NCBI RefSeq assembly: GCF_000203975.2
Contig: NZ_AFCF02000012.1
Span: 1 to 64,000 of the forward strand
Direction: 5' to 3'
Length of the DNA: 64,000 nucleotides
Source of the DNA: Leisingera sp. ANG1
GTDB lineage: Bacteria > Pseudomonadota > Alphaproteobacteria > Rhodobacterales > Rhodobacteraceae
Shown here: piece after piece, positions 26,750 to 35,785 of the stretch
Layout of the letters: each line of letters opens with the position of its first letter
How positions within the stretch are numbered: position 1 is the first letter of the stretch
Notes under the pieces: generated by a model
The model's database searches: none
What the model was told of the DNA's origin: nothing
What the model saw: the letters and a program-made list of their open reading frames with translations, nothing else
Translations under genes and position numbers: made by a program

Positions 26750-28765
26750 TCAGCGGCTGCGCCAGGCCTGGGTCTTTCTCAGGATTCCCCGTGATGCCAG
26801 CAGGTGGATGATCCGCGCCAGCGCGTTGGTGTAGAAGATCATCATCCCCATGGCCGCTGCCGGGGCGATGTCGCCTGCGTCATCCATGTTCAGCACCGCA
26901 ATCGAGGCCAGCGTGGTCTTGGGTGAGTAGAGAAACACCACCGCCGACACCGTCGTCATCGCGTTGACAAACAGGTAGATCGAGATGTCCAGCACCGCAG
27001 GCAGGCAGACCGGCACCGTGACGCGGGCAAACAGCTTCATCGTGGGCTGCTTGAGCGAGGCGGCAACGGATTCAAACTCCCGGTCCATCTGCTTGAGAGC
27101 GGTAACCGCCGTCAGATGCGACACCGTATAGAAGTGGGTGACGGTGCAGACGACCAGGATCGCCATAGTGCCGTAGATCGCATTGAGCGGATTGGACGGG
27201 TTGTTGAAAAAGAAGATGTAGGCCAGCCCCAGAACCATCCCTGGAATGGCCATCGGCAGCATCGCAAACATCTGGAAGATGGCGCGCCCGGTGCGGAAGC
27301 CCTTGGATTTTTCCACCAGATAGGCACCAAAGAACACCACCGCGGTACCGGCCACAGCTGTCATCAGCGCCAGCTTGATGGAGTTCACATAAGAGCCCCA
27401 GCCGCCGCCGTCCATCTTATCGAACTGGTAGTTGTTCAGGCTGAAGCTGAGATCGTAGGGCCAGAACTTGATCAGCGCGGCAAACTGGCAGACCGCCAGC
27501 AGGCCGGCGATGAACAGGCCGATGAGCGAGCAATAGGCAAAGAAGATCCGGTCCATCTTCTTGTTCGGCTGCGGCTCATACGGGACCGAGCGCGCCGACA
27601 GCAGCGCCACCTGCTTGGACTGCACCATGCGGTCGATGGCAAAGGCAAGGATTGCCGGGATCACCAGCACCACGGAGACCACCGCGCCCATTTCAAAGTT
27701 CTGCTGGCCGATCACCTGCTTATAAATGTCCACCGCCAGCACGTTGAACTGGCCGCCGATCACCTTGGGCAGGCCAAAGTCGGTGATCACCAGATTGAAG
27801 ACCACAAAGGCTGCCGAAATCAGGCCATAGCGCGCGCCGGGCACAGTGACCGTCCAGAAGGTGCGCCAAGGGGTGGAGCGGAGGCTGGCGGCGGCCTCGT
27901 AAAGGCGGGCGTCCGAAATGGCCAGCGCAGTCGAGATGATGATGAAGGCATGCGGGAAGGTGAAGAAAACCGAGCCGATCACAATGCCTATGGGGCCGTA
28001 AATACTGGCGCCGAATAAGAGTTCCTTGATCATGCCCTGATTGCCGAAAAGGTAGACCAGCGCGATACCCGGAAGCAGCGACGGTACCAGGATCGGCGCC
28101 ATGGCAATGAGGCGGAACAAACCCTTGTACTTCATGCAGCTGCGGTTCAGCGCGTAGGCGAACCAGAAGGCAAGCGAAACGGTGACAACCGTGCTGAGCA
28201 CCGCAATCCACAGAGAATTCTTGATCGAGTTGAACAGCGCAGGCGTCGAGAAGTAGGAGACGAAGTTGTCTATGCCTTGTGCCTTCACCGGCCGCAGCTG
28301 CACCCGGCGGAAGGTGTTGGAGTCGAGCGTGACCCACTCAGTGCCGGTTTGCAGGTTGGAACCGATCAGGAAACGGCCGGTATCAGAGGTATTGCGGATC
28401 TGGTACATCACCGGGCTGCGGAAGCTGAAGTCCGGGAAGAAACCGGTGACCGGCAGCCGCCCGTCGGCGCCCGTGGAAAGATCTTCATCGGCAAAGGTGG
28501 CAGTGCGGGCGTTCAGGTCTGCACCGGTCAGGACGCTGCCATCGAACTGGCCCGCCTCATCGCTGATCTGGAATTCATATTGCGACAGCTCTACCCGGTA
28601 CGTGGAAAAGGATTTCGACAGCATTGCATAGAGCGGAAAGACCAGCGACACGACCAGGTAAAGCGCGATGATGATCATGCTGCCACGCATGATGATATCG
28701 TCGCGGCTGAGCTTGCCCTTGATCACCGGGCCTGCCGGCATGACGGATTGCGTGGTATCAGTCAT
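26750..28765 (-). CDS. aepW: 2-aminoethylphosphonate-type ABC transporter permease (fused double TMD)
   Basis: A 671-aa inner-membrane protein with two permease halves fused. The first half has an N-terminal helix, a periplasmic loop of about 120 residues, then EAAASLRSTPWRTFWTVTVPGAR, which is its EAA-type coupling loop. The second half's loop is FESVAASLKQPTMKLFARVTVP. The arrangement matches the FbpB/AepW class. It starts just after the ATPase gene and is third in the order binding protein-ATPase-permease, as in aepXVW. The likely substrate is 2-aminoethylphosphonate; a ferric-iron permease is the main alternative. Confidence 0.82.
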   Translation of the reverse strand: MTDTTQSVMPAGPVIKGKLSRDDIIMRGSMIIIALYLVVSLVFPLYAMLSKSFSTYRVELSQYEFQISDEAGQFDGSVLTGADLNARTATFADEDLSTGADGRLPVTGFFPDFSFRSPVMYQIRNTSDTGRFLIGSNLQTGTEWVTLDSNTFRRVQLRPVKAQGIDNFVSYFSTPALFNSIKNSLWIAVLSTVVTVSLAFWFAYALNRSCMKYKGLFRLIAMAPILVPSLLPGIALVYLFGNQGMIKELLFGASIYGPIGIVIGSVFFTFPHAFIIISTALAISDARLYEAAASLRSTPWRTFWTVTVPGARYGLISAAFVVFNLVITDFGLPKVIGGQFNVLAVDIYKQVIGQQNFEMGAVVSVVLVIPAILAFAIDRMVQSKQVALLSARSVPYEPQPNKKMDRIFFAYCSLIGLFIAGLLAVCQFAALIKFWPYDLSFSLNNYQFDKMDGGGWGSYVNSIKLALMTAVAGTAVVFFGAYLVEKSKGFRTGRAIFQMFAMLPMAIPGMVLGLAYIFFFNNPSNPLNAIYGTMAILVVCTVTHFYTVSHLTAVTALKQMDREFESVAASLKQPTMKLFARVTVPVCLPAVLDISIYLFVNAMTTVSAVVFLYSPKTTLASIAVLNMDDAGDIAPAAAMGMMIFYTNALARIIHLLASRGILRKTQAWRSR

Positions 28766-28769
28766 CTGC

Positions 28770-29876
28770 TCACGCCCCCTGCCCGTCTTGCGCAAATGCC
28801 ATCAGGCGGTTGTCGGGCAGTTCGATTTCCATCTGGCAGCCGGCCTCCAGATCCAGACGCCGCACGGCATTGATGGAGAAATCGGCAATCAGTTCCTTGC
28901 CGCCGAAGCGTTCATTGGTCAGGCGGCAGCGCCAAAAGGAGCCGAGGAATTCCATTTCCGCCAGTTGAACGTCGATACAGTTTCGGTTGCCGCTGCTTTC
29001 CAGATACCCGGCCTCATGTGGAATAACATCCTCGGGCCGGATGGCGGCAATGACCGGGGTGCCGTCGGCAAATTCATGCGGCAGGCAGGCAAAAGTCTTT
29101 TCCCCCACCGCCAGACGCCCCCCTTTGGCAACCGAGGAACTGATCTGGTTCATCTCGCCGATAAAGTCGGCAACGAACAGATTGGCCGGCTCTCGGTAGA
29201 TTTCAGTGGGAGAGCCGACCTGCTCGATCACCCCGTGGTTCATCACCACGATGCGGTCGGCCATCGCCAGCGCCTCTTCCTGGTCATGGGTCACCATGAT
29301 GGTGGTCACACCCAGCTTGCGCTGCAGTTCCTTGATCTCGTGGCGCAGGTGGACGCGCACTTTGGCATCCAGCGCCGACAGCGGTTCATCCAGCAGCAGC
29401 AGGCCTGGATTAGTTGCGATGGCGCGTGCCAAGGCGATCCTCTGCTGCTGGCCGCCGGACAGCTGGGCCGGGTACTTGCGGCCCTGGTCCGGTAGGCCGA
29501 CCAGTTCCAGCAGTTCAGCGACGCGCGCATTGACTTCCTGGTTGCTGCGGCCTGCGTTTTCCAAGCCGAAGGCAATGTTCTTCTCAATGGTGAGGTTCGG
29601 AAACAGCGCATAGGACTGGAACACGATACCGAAATCCCGCTCAGACGGCGGCAGGTTGGACACGTCCTGATTGCCCTGGGTCACGGTGCCCTTAGATTGC
29701 AGATCCAGACCCGCAATTGCGCGCAGCAGGGTGGTCTTGCCGCAGCCGGAGGGACCGAGGAAGCAGATGAATTCACCCTCCGTCACGTCCAGGGAGATGT
29801 CTTTCAGCGCGATGAAGCTGCCGAAGGCTTTCCAGAGGTCGCGGATGCTCAGGTAGGTTTCTTTTGGCGGGGTCAT
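28770..29876 (-). CDS. aepV: 2-aminoethylphosphonate-type ABC transporter ATPase
   Basis: About 368 aa from the ATG at 29876; an upstream ATG at 29942 is possible, and neither has a strong Shine-Dalgarno. Walker A is GPSGCGKTT, signature LSGGQQQRIALARA, Walker B LLLLDEPLSALD, and the switch His is in MVTHDQEEAL. A C-terminal TOBE-like domain follows (AAIRPEDVIPHE). It belongs to the spermidine/iron/phosphonate class and energises the fused permease downstream. Confidence 0.85.
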   Translation of the reverse strand: MTPPKETYLSIRDLWKAFGSFIALKDISLDVTEGEFICFLGPSGCGKTTLLRAIAGLDLQSKGTVTQGNQDVSNLPPSERDFGIVFQSYALFPNLTIEKNIAFGLENAGRSNQEVNARVAELLELVGLPDQGRKYPAQLSGGQQQRIALARAIATNPGLLLLDEPLSALDAKVRVHLRHEIKELQRKLGVTTIMVTHDQEEALAMADRIVVMNHGVIEQVGSPTEIYREPANLFVADFIGEMNQISSSVAKGGRLAVGEKTFACLPHEFADGTPVIAAIRPEDVIPHEAGYLESSGNRNCIDVQLAEMEFLGSFWRCRLTNERFGGKELIADFSINAVRRLDLEAGCQMEIELPDNRLMAFAQDGQGA

Positions 29877-29979
29877 TTGAAGCACATCGTTGGTCCTTGC
29901 ATATGCCAACGCGGCACCCTGTCTGTTGTCAACGGGCGGCATGGCTCAGGGCATGAGGCAGTGAAGTTCAGGAAGGCAG

Positions 29980-30007
29980 AGGGGCGGAAGGCCAACCCTC
30001 CGCCCCT
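29980..30007 (-). repeat. Intercistronic hairpin after aepX
   Basis: AGGGGCGGAAGG pairs with CCCTCCGCCCCT (one mismatch) in the gap between aepX and aepV. Such stems often protect the binding-protein message so that it is expressed above the transporter genes. Confidence 0.6.
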
Positions 30008-30013
30008 GCAGGC

Positions 30014-31033
30014 TTATTTCGCTTCCGACTTGCCGTCGTAGCGGGCCTGCCATTCCTTGAGGATCGCAGCGCGGTTGTTGGCCGCGAACTCGAAATCATT
30101 GTCGATCATCGCGTCCAGCAGCCCTTCCGGGAAATGCTCAACCGGCTTGGCGACGCCCGGGTAAGCGACAACCGCATAGCCGGTGTTGTACATTTCGTTG
30201 GCTTCCTTGGTGACCGTGAAATCGACCAGTGTCTGCGCCGCTTCCAGATTTGCGGTGCCTGCCACAATCGCAGTTGCCTCCATGTCCCAGCCGACGCCCT
30301 CGGAGGGAACAATGATCTCCAGCGGTGCGCCTGCGGCCTTGGACTTGGCACCACGGAAGGCGAAGGAAATGCCGATCGGGATCTCGCCAGCCGCCGCCAG
30401 CTTGCAGGGTTTGGAACCGGAATGGGTATAGCGCGCAATGTTTTCATGCAGCGCATCCATGAACTTCCAGCCCTCTTCCTCACCGAACATCTGCAGCCAG
30501 CTGGACACATCCAGGAAGCCGGTGCCGGAGGAATTGGGGTTCGGCATGATAACATGGCCGGCATACTGCGGATCGGTCAGATCCTTCCAGGACGACGGCG
30601 GCGTCAGGCCAAGTTTCTCAGCCTCAACCGTGTTGTAGCAGACAGACGCCACCCAGGCGTCCATGCCGACCCAGCTGGGCGGGTTGTCGCCATCAACGAA
30701 CTTCGAATCCAGCTGATCGACTCCGGTAGGCGCATAGGCTTCCAGCATCCCTTCCGACTTCAGAAGCAGCAGAGAAGTTGCGGCCAGCCCCCAGACCACA
30801 TCCGCCTGGGGATTGTCGCGCTCGGCCAGCAGCTTGGCCGTGATGATCCCGGTGGAGTCCCGCACCCAGTTGATCTTGATGTCCGGATGGCTCTGGTTGA
30901 AGGTTTCTGCGTACCGCGCGAGATCTTCTGCCTCGACTGCGGTGTAGACGGTCAGCTCCGTTTCGGCAATTGACGCGCTCGCTGCCGCTATGGTGAAGGC
31001 AAATGCGGTAATAAATGACGCTTTCTGTTTCAT
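30014..31033 (-). CDS. aepX: 2-aminoethylphosphonate-type periplasmic binding protein
   Basis: A 339-aa class II (iron/phosphonate type) periplasmic binding protein. The Sec signal peptide is FITAFAFTIAAASASIAET. Family features include LTVYTAVEAEDLARYAETF at the start, WVRDSTGIITAKLLAERDNPQADVV, VIMPNPNSSGTGFLDVSSWL and, near the end, AMIDNDFEFAANNRAAILKEW. The NSSGTGFL segment is typical of the AepX/TIGR03261-type 2-aminoethylphosphonate proteins. The start has AGAGGAAG upstream. It should deliver the phosphonate to AepVW; no phosphonate-degrading gene is in the window. Confidence 0.83.
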   Translation of the reverse strand: MKQKASFITAFAFTIAAASASIAETELTVYTAVEAEDLARYAETFNQSHPDIKINWVRDSTGIITAKLLAERDNPQADVVWGLAATSLLLLKSEGMLEAYAPTGVDQLDSKFVDGDNPPSWVGMDAWVASVCYNTVEAEKLGLTPPSSWKDLTDPQYAGHVIMPNPNSSGTGFLDVSSWLQMFGEEEGWKFMDALHENIARYTHSGSKPCKLAAAGEIPIGISFAFRGAKSKAAGAPLEIIVPSEGVGWDMEATAIVAGTANLEAAQTLVDFTVTKEANEMYNTGYAVVAYPGVAKPVEHFPEGLLDAMIDNDFEFAANNRAAILKEWQARYDGKSEAK

Positions 31034-31777
31034 GGACTTCCTCTGTTGGCTTGTTCTTGTTCGTTATCGCCCTCTAACGGGGCTGTTGGTCTTACCTTTT
31101 CCTGTGACTGGCAGTTTGACAGGTTTTACCATCAATAAAAATTGGTAATACCCATCACATCATAACCAGAACCTATATACCTAACTGTTGCTTCCAACCT
31201 CATCAGGCTCAGTCAAGAGTCCGGATGTCATAACTGGTACCGATCATCGCCAGCCAGTTTCCAAGCCCTTTTGACCTTCAGCCTGAATCATTGAACAACA
31301 GTCCAATTTGTGGGGTTTTGTGTGTTTCAGGATCCCCAAGAGGAAAACTGTTGCATAACTTCAATTGTGTCAACAGAATCCAACACGGCACTGCAGGACC
31401 CTGAATGGCTCAACGCTTTCGCCGGGACTGGCTAGGGAGTTCCAAGAGTCCAACAACAGCCCCGCGCAGAACTGCCAGAGGCTACAAAGAGACTCACAGT
31501 TCGATTGCGAACACTGAGTCCACGTTGGTTCGGGAACATGTTTAACCGCCCTCGAAGACACCTGGCGGCAACATTCTGGCTTCAGTTGCCAATGAGATGC
31601 GCCCCCGGATGCAAACGGCATCTAAAACGGGCGGCCGAGCCAGCACTAACGGCTTGGAAGTGCTGATGATTGAGTAGTACTGGATCAGCCTTTGGCCCGT
31701 ATTGGCGTGCACAAGATACGAGTTGGATCTTGGATCACAGGTTTTTGTTTGCACAGCGGGCCGAGCCTGCCCCGCAC
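31034..31777. other. Long intergenic region between aepX and the GDSL-RTX gene
   Basis: 744 bp with no convincing gene. A short minus-strand frame at 31370-31621 (Cys-rich, 83 aa) has no family features and no clear ribosome site. The first 150 bp next to aepX are AT-rich and contain the palindrome at 31126-31148; the remainder looks non-coding or degenerate. Confidence 0.5.
31126..31148. promoter_or_regulatory. Palindrome upstream of aepX
   Basis: TTACCA-N11-TGGTAA is an exact inverted repeat in AT-rich DNA, about 95-115 bp upstream of the aepX start. It is a plausible operator for a dimeric regulator of phosphonate uptake, but no cognate regulator is in the window. Confidence 0.4.
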
Positions 31778-33349
31778 TCAGACAAGCAATTCCTCCCCGG
31801 CGGACGGTGCGGATACAGCCCCCCAGTAATCGGCCGGACGGAACCAGTCGAAGCTGTCAAATGCCGTTGAAATGCTGCCGCGGCCGGCAATGGCGTGAAT
31901 GAACTCGACCCCGAACACGGCAACTCCGAGTTCGCTCAGCACATCATCCACGTTGCCAGCTTCAAAGCTGGTGTAGCTGGTTTCATCCAGAACAAGATAC
32001 AACGTGTCGGTTCCCGTCCCGCCCCGGAAGACGTCGCTTGACGGCCCGCCGCCGCCGATGAGCGCGTCTTCTGTGAAGACAAATGTGTCGTCGCCAGACC
32101 CGCCGAATACCAAGTCATTGCCGCGCCCGTCTACAATCACATCCCGCCCAGCTGCGCCGCGGAGAACATCCGAGCCGTCTCCACCGTTGATGATATCGTT
32201 CTGGCTGCCACCATTCACAGTATCGTTGCCGCTGCCGCCAAGAAGAATATCCTTGCCCTTTGCGCCATAAATCCTGTCATTGCCGCTGCCACCGATCACA
32301 ACGTCGGCGCCGCCGCCGCCATTGATGGTGTCATCTCCGCCCAGCGCAAAAATGGCGTTTGCCGCCCCCCCCTTGCGCAAGACTGTGCTGCCATCATCCA
32401 AGAGGGTTGTCTTGCCGCCCCCCATGACAAATTCGGCGTAGGCGCCCCAGATCTGATGCGAAGTCTCTGCCGGGTGAATGGAGTCCCACGCAAGCACTTG
32501 GTCACTGCCGAACGTGCTCCCGTCGATCAAATAGTCGGTCCGTTCTGCGAGAATGCCAACCCCGGATGGATCCTCCTCAATTGCCTTTGAAACCGCAAAC
32601 AGGTCAACGGCCCTGGCGTCGATTCCTTCGGTGCCAAGACCCGCAATGCTCTCCGTAATTCTGCTATTGAAAATATCAATCAGGAGGTCAGCGAAACTTG
32701 CATGAACCGGCGAGAGCGTATCGAACTCCGGATAGAACCCGTCCGCAGGCTGGGTGGCGAGAAACACCGTTCCGACCCCGGCTCCGCTGGCGGTGCGGGC
32801 GGCTGAGACGATCTGCGCAATCAGCCCTTCAATGACCGGCGTTGCGAGAGCAAGGAAGTCTGCTTGGGTCGCTATCTGCTGTTCCCGCACGGTTCCTAGA
32901 AGGCCGATGAAGTCATTCCCTCCAATCAGAAAGAAAGCTGCCGACTCCACCGGTACACCTGCTGAGGCGTCCTCAGTAAAATCTGCGACTTGGGCATCGA
33001 GATCTATCAAGCCTTCGAGTAGACCGTCACCGAGTGCGGTTGCCGTCGCTACAGCATAGTTCCTAACCTCAAACCCGCCGAGGGCGGCGGCGTAACTGGC
33101 ATGGGTCAGCGCGTTGGTGACGGCTCCCTCAGGGCCAACTTCGGAAAAACTGTCTATGATGGTCTGCCGGGCGGCGGCTTTGGCCTCGGCTCGCAAACGC
33201 TCCAGGTCGCTTGACGAGGGGAAACCCCCAAAGCTGGCAATCAAGTCCAGCAGGATGAACGGTTCTATGACCGACGCAAGAAGGTCCACAGCATTGCCTT
33301 CGTCAGACAGGCTGTCGCCAAAGTAATACACGCGTGAGAACGGTGTCAT
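31778..33349 (-). CDS. GDSL-type lipase/esterase with C-terminal RTX repeats
   Basis: About 523 aa with no Sec signal. The SGNH/GDSL hydrolase domain (1-310) has block I YFGDSLSDEGN with the nucleophile Ser, block III FFLIGGNDF, and the Asp-His pair in AWDSIHPAETSHQIW. About nine RTX nonapeptide repeats (GGxGxDxUx, for example GGSGNDTVNGGSQND) then bind calcium. A C-terminal uncleaved type-I secretion signal is expected. Such proteins leave by type I secretion and fold outside with calcium. No ABC-HlyD-TolC set of the type I kind is adjacent. GGGGGC precedes the ATG pair; the second ATG (33349) has better spacing. Confidence 0.85.
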   Translation of the reverse strand: MTPFSRVYYFGDSLSDEGNAVDLLASVIEPFILLDLIASFGGFPSSSDLERLRAEAKAAARQTIIDSFSEVGPEGAVTNALTHASYAAALGGFEVRNYAVATATALGDGLLEGLIDLDAQVADFTEDASAGVPVESAAFFLIGGNDFIGLLGTVREQQIATQADFLALATPVIEGLIAQIVSAARTASGAGVGTVFLATQPADGFYPEFDTLSPVHASFADLLIDIFNSRITESIAGLGTEGIDARAVDLFAVSKAIEEDPSGVGILAERTDYLIDGSTFGSDQVLAWDSIHPAETSHQIWGAYAEFVMGGGKTTLLDDGSTVLRKGGAANAIFALGGDDTINGGGGADVVIGGSGNDRIYGAKGKDILLGGSGNDTVNGGSQNDIINGGDGSDVLRGAAGRDVIVDGRGNDLVFGGSGDDTFVFTEDALIGGGGPSSDVFRGGTGTDTLYLVLDETSYTSFEAGNVDDVLSELGVAVFGVEFIHAIAGRGSISTAFDSFDWFRPADYWGAVSAPSAGEELLV

Positions 33350-33675
33350 CATTGCCCCCTTCGGGCACCATCAGTGCAGCACCCGAGCCGCTGGATCGAA
33401 AGAAGACGCGGCGCGGCACATTCAACCCAGTGCCCTGCAGCATGTAAGCGTGCGCGCCATTGCTGAATATGGAGCCGCCCGGCGCCATGGCAAGGATTCC
33501 CGGCGTGCTGCAACCGCCCATCACACAGCAGCAGAAGAGGTTTGCAAGACCGTTTGCCGGTAACTTTGCGCCAGCGAGCAGGCGGATGGCCCTTCAGTCA
33601 GCACCCTAAACAAGCGGTATTCAGGACAAAACAGGATTACATTGAAAATTCAGCTGCAACAGGGCATGGTTAACT
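33350..33675. other. Intergenic region between divergent GDSL-RTX and efflux genes
   Basis: 326 bp. A minus-strand frame at 33303-33524 has no recognisable features. The last 100 bp before 33676 are AT-rich and probably hold the promoter of the efflux operon, but no clear -35/-10 pair stands out. Confidence 0.4.
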
Positions 33676-35007
33676 ATGATGCTGAAGTTGTTCACAATAA
33701 CTTTGGCCTTGCTGGCCGTGACTGCCTTCTTTTCGCTGCAGCCGGAGGCGCGCACGGAAATCCGCTATCAGACACATCCCGTGGAATTCGGCCCTCTGAC
33801 TGAAATTGTGACAGCGACCGGAACGCTGGATGCGTTGGTTAAGGTTGATATCAGTTCGCAGGTTTCAGGCCGGATTGCCGAAGTCAGAGCCGGGTTCAAC
33901 AGCCGTGTCGCCAAAGGGGATCCGCTGGCGATTATCGATCGCGAAGGGTTTCAGGCGCGTGTGGAAGAAGCCAGAGCCGCCGTTGAAATTGCACTGGCAG
34001 CTGTAGATGTGCAACGTGCAACTTCGGAACGAGCGGCAGTGGAAATCGAAGCCGCCAAGCTGGAGCAGGAGGTTTTCCGGGCCCGGATCGACCAGGCTTC
34101 TGCCGATCTGTCTGTTGCGCGCTCTCGTCTGACCCGTAAGGAGTCCTTGCGTGCAAACGGCACTGTTTCTGCCGCTGACGTAGAGGACGAGCAGGGCGCT
34201 GTCTTGCGCGCGGAAGCACTGCTTCGCGAAGCGGAGGCGCAGCTAGCGGCTGGCGGCCAGCGAGTGGAGGCCGCCAGGGCAGAACATGCCAGAGCCAAGG
34301 CTGAGCTTGCCGGCGCAAGGGCCAACGTGCCGCAGCGCCGGGCTGCCCTGCAGCTGGCACTTGTGGAATTGGAGCGCACGGCCATCCGGTCACCGATTGA
34401 CGGCGTGGTCATCGACCGCAGCATTGATGAAGGGCAGACGGTTGCTGCGGCACTTGAAGCACCAAAGCTGTTCACGATTGCCGAAGAGCTGAGCCGGATG
34501 GTGGTACACGTCAGTGTGGACGAAACCGACATCGGGCGCATCCGCACCGGCCAATCTGCGGAGTTTTCGGTTGATGCCTATCCCGCCAAGCGGTTTTCGG
34601 GAACCGTGAGCGAAATCCGGAAATCAGCAAAAGTATTTCAAAACATCGTCACCTACACGGTCGTGCTGAACACCGAAAACAAAGACGAACTGCTGTTTCC
34701 GGGAATGACCGCTCTGGTCGACATTGCCATTCGCGAAACCGCGCCGGTGCTGAAGGTGCCAACCAGTGTCCTGTCATACCACCCGTCGCAAGAGGGGTTG
34801 GCGGACAGCGCTGCCGGGCGGCAGGTTCTTTGGCGCTTGAGCCCTTCCGGTGAGCCCGAGGCTGTTGAGGCCGGAACAGGAGATCAGGATGCCAGCCATA
34901 CCGCTGTGGTTTCCAGTCACCTGAACGAAGGCGATCTGGTCATAAGCAGTGAAATCAGTACCGCGTCCGGAAACCGGTTTGCGCAGTTTCTCCGTAACTG
35001 GCGCTGA
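33676..35007 (+). CDS. Periplasmic adaptor (membrane-fusion) protein of a MacAB-type system
   Basis: A 443-aa HlyD/MacA-family adaptor. The N-terminal membrane anchor is FTITLALLAVTAFFSL. A lipoyl half follows, in VTATGTLDALVKVDISSQVSG. A long Ala/Glu-rich coiled coil covers about 85-235, and the second lipoyl half is TAIRSPIDGVVIDRSIDEGQTV. The C-terminal part has VPTSVLSYHPS. It links an inner-membrane ABC permease to an outer-membrane channel. The ATPase gene begins five bases later. Substrates of this class are peptides, macrolides or other small molecules. Confidence 0.85.
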   Translation: MMLKLFTITLALLAVTAFFSLQPEARTEIRYQTHPVEFGPLTEIVTATGTLDALVKVDISSQVSGRIAEVRAGFNSRVAKGDPLAIIDREGFQARVEEARAAVEIALAAVDVQRATSERAAVEIEAAKLEQEVFRARIDQASADLSVARSRLTRKESLRANGTVSAADVEDEQGAVLRAEALLREAEAQLAAGGQRVEAARAEHARAKAELAGARANVPQRRAALQLALVELERTAIRSPIDGVVIDRSIDEGQTVAAALEAPKLFTIAEELSRMVVHVSVDETDIGRIRTGQSAEFSVDAYPAKRFSGTVSEIRKSAKVFQNIVTYTVVLNTENKDELLFPGMTALVDIAIRETAPVLKVPTSVLSYHPSQEGLADSAAGRQVLWRLSPSGEPEAVEAGTGDQDASHTAVVSSHLNEGDLVISSEISTASGNRFAQFLRNWR

Positions 35008-35011
35008 CACC

Positions 35012-35785
35012 ATGCTGATAGAGGCTGAGAATATCTGCAGAAGCTACCAGAACGGAGACACCCGGATAGAAGCTGTCAAAAACTGCTCCTTCACCATCCG
35101 TGAAGGGGAGTTTTTGGCGATAACCGGTCCCAGCGGCTCTGGCAAATCGACGCTGATGTCCATTCTCGGCCTTTTGGAAAGACCCACCAGCGGGGCCTTT
35201 CGGGTGTCCGGGCAGAACACGGAAGGCATGGCTGCCGATACCAGGGCCGGGCTCCGGAATCGAACCTTCGGTTTTGTCTTCCAGTCCTACAATCTTTTGC
35301 CCCGGCTGACTGCGCAGGAGAACGTCGAACTGCCGATGACCTATGCCGGTGTACGGGCTGCCAAACGCCGGGAACGGGCGCGTGACTTGCTTCAGAAAGT
35401 CGGACTGGAGGACAGGCGGGCGCATTTTCCCAATCAATTATCAGGCGGTGAACAGCAGAGAATTGCCATTGCCCGGGCATTGGCAAACAGCCCGCGGCTC
35501 ATTCTTGCGGATGAACCGACCGGGGCGCTGGACAGTGAAAAGGGCTTGCAGATCCTTGGCCTGTTTCATGAATTAAACCAGGCAGGCAGCACCATTGCAG
35601 TGATCACGCATGATGAGGATGTCGCCTGCCACACAAGCCGAATTCTGCGGATGAAGGATGGGCGGATCAAATCGGACGAGCTGGTGCTCTCACCGCAATC
35701 CAGGGCTGACGCGCAAAAGGTGGCCCGTTTTGTTCGCCATCCTGGGCATGGCAGCGCAGATCTTCCGCCAAGGCGGCCGCAATGA
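35012..35785 (+). CDS. ABC transporter ATPase, MacB/LolD type
   Basis: A 257-aa ATPase starting [20 protein letters not shown], a few bases after the adaptor stop. Walker A is [10 protein letters not shown]-loop [11 protein letters not shown], signature [15 protein letters not shown], Walker [16 protein letters not shown], and the switch His is in VITHDEDVA. The class works with FtsX-fold permeases in efflux or lipoprotein release. Its end overlaps the permease start by ATGA. Confidence 0.88.
   Translation: MLIEAENICRSYQNGDTRIEAVKNCSFTIREGEFLAITGPSGSGKSTLMSILGLLERPTSGAFRVSGQNTEGMAADTRAGLRNRTFGFVFQSYNLLPRLTAQENVELPMTYAGVRAAKRRERARDLLQKVGLEDRRAHFPNQLSGGEQQRIAIARALANSPRLILADEPTGALDSEKGLQILGLFHELNQAGSTIAVITHDEDVACHTSRILRMKDGRIKSDELVLSPQSRADAQKVARFVRHPGHGSADLPPRRPQ

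Noticed and set aside
31370-31621. 83-codon Cys-rich minus-strand frame
   Set aside because: No ribosome site, no family features, and atypical composition.
33303-33524. 73-codon minus-strand frame before the GDSL-RTX gene
   Set aside because: Overlaps the GDSL-RTX start and has no recognisable features.
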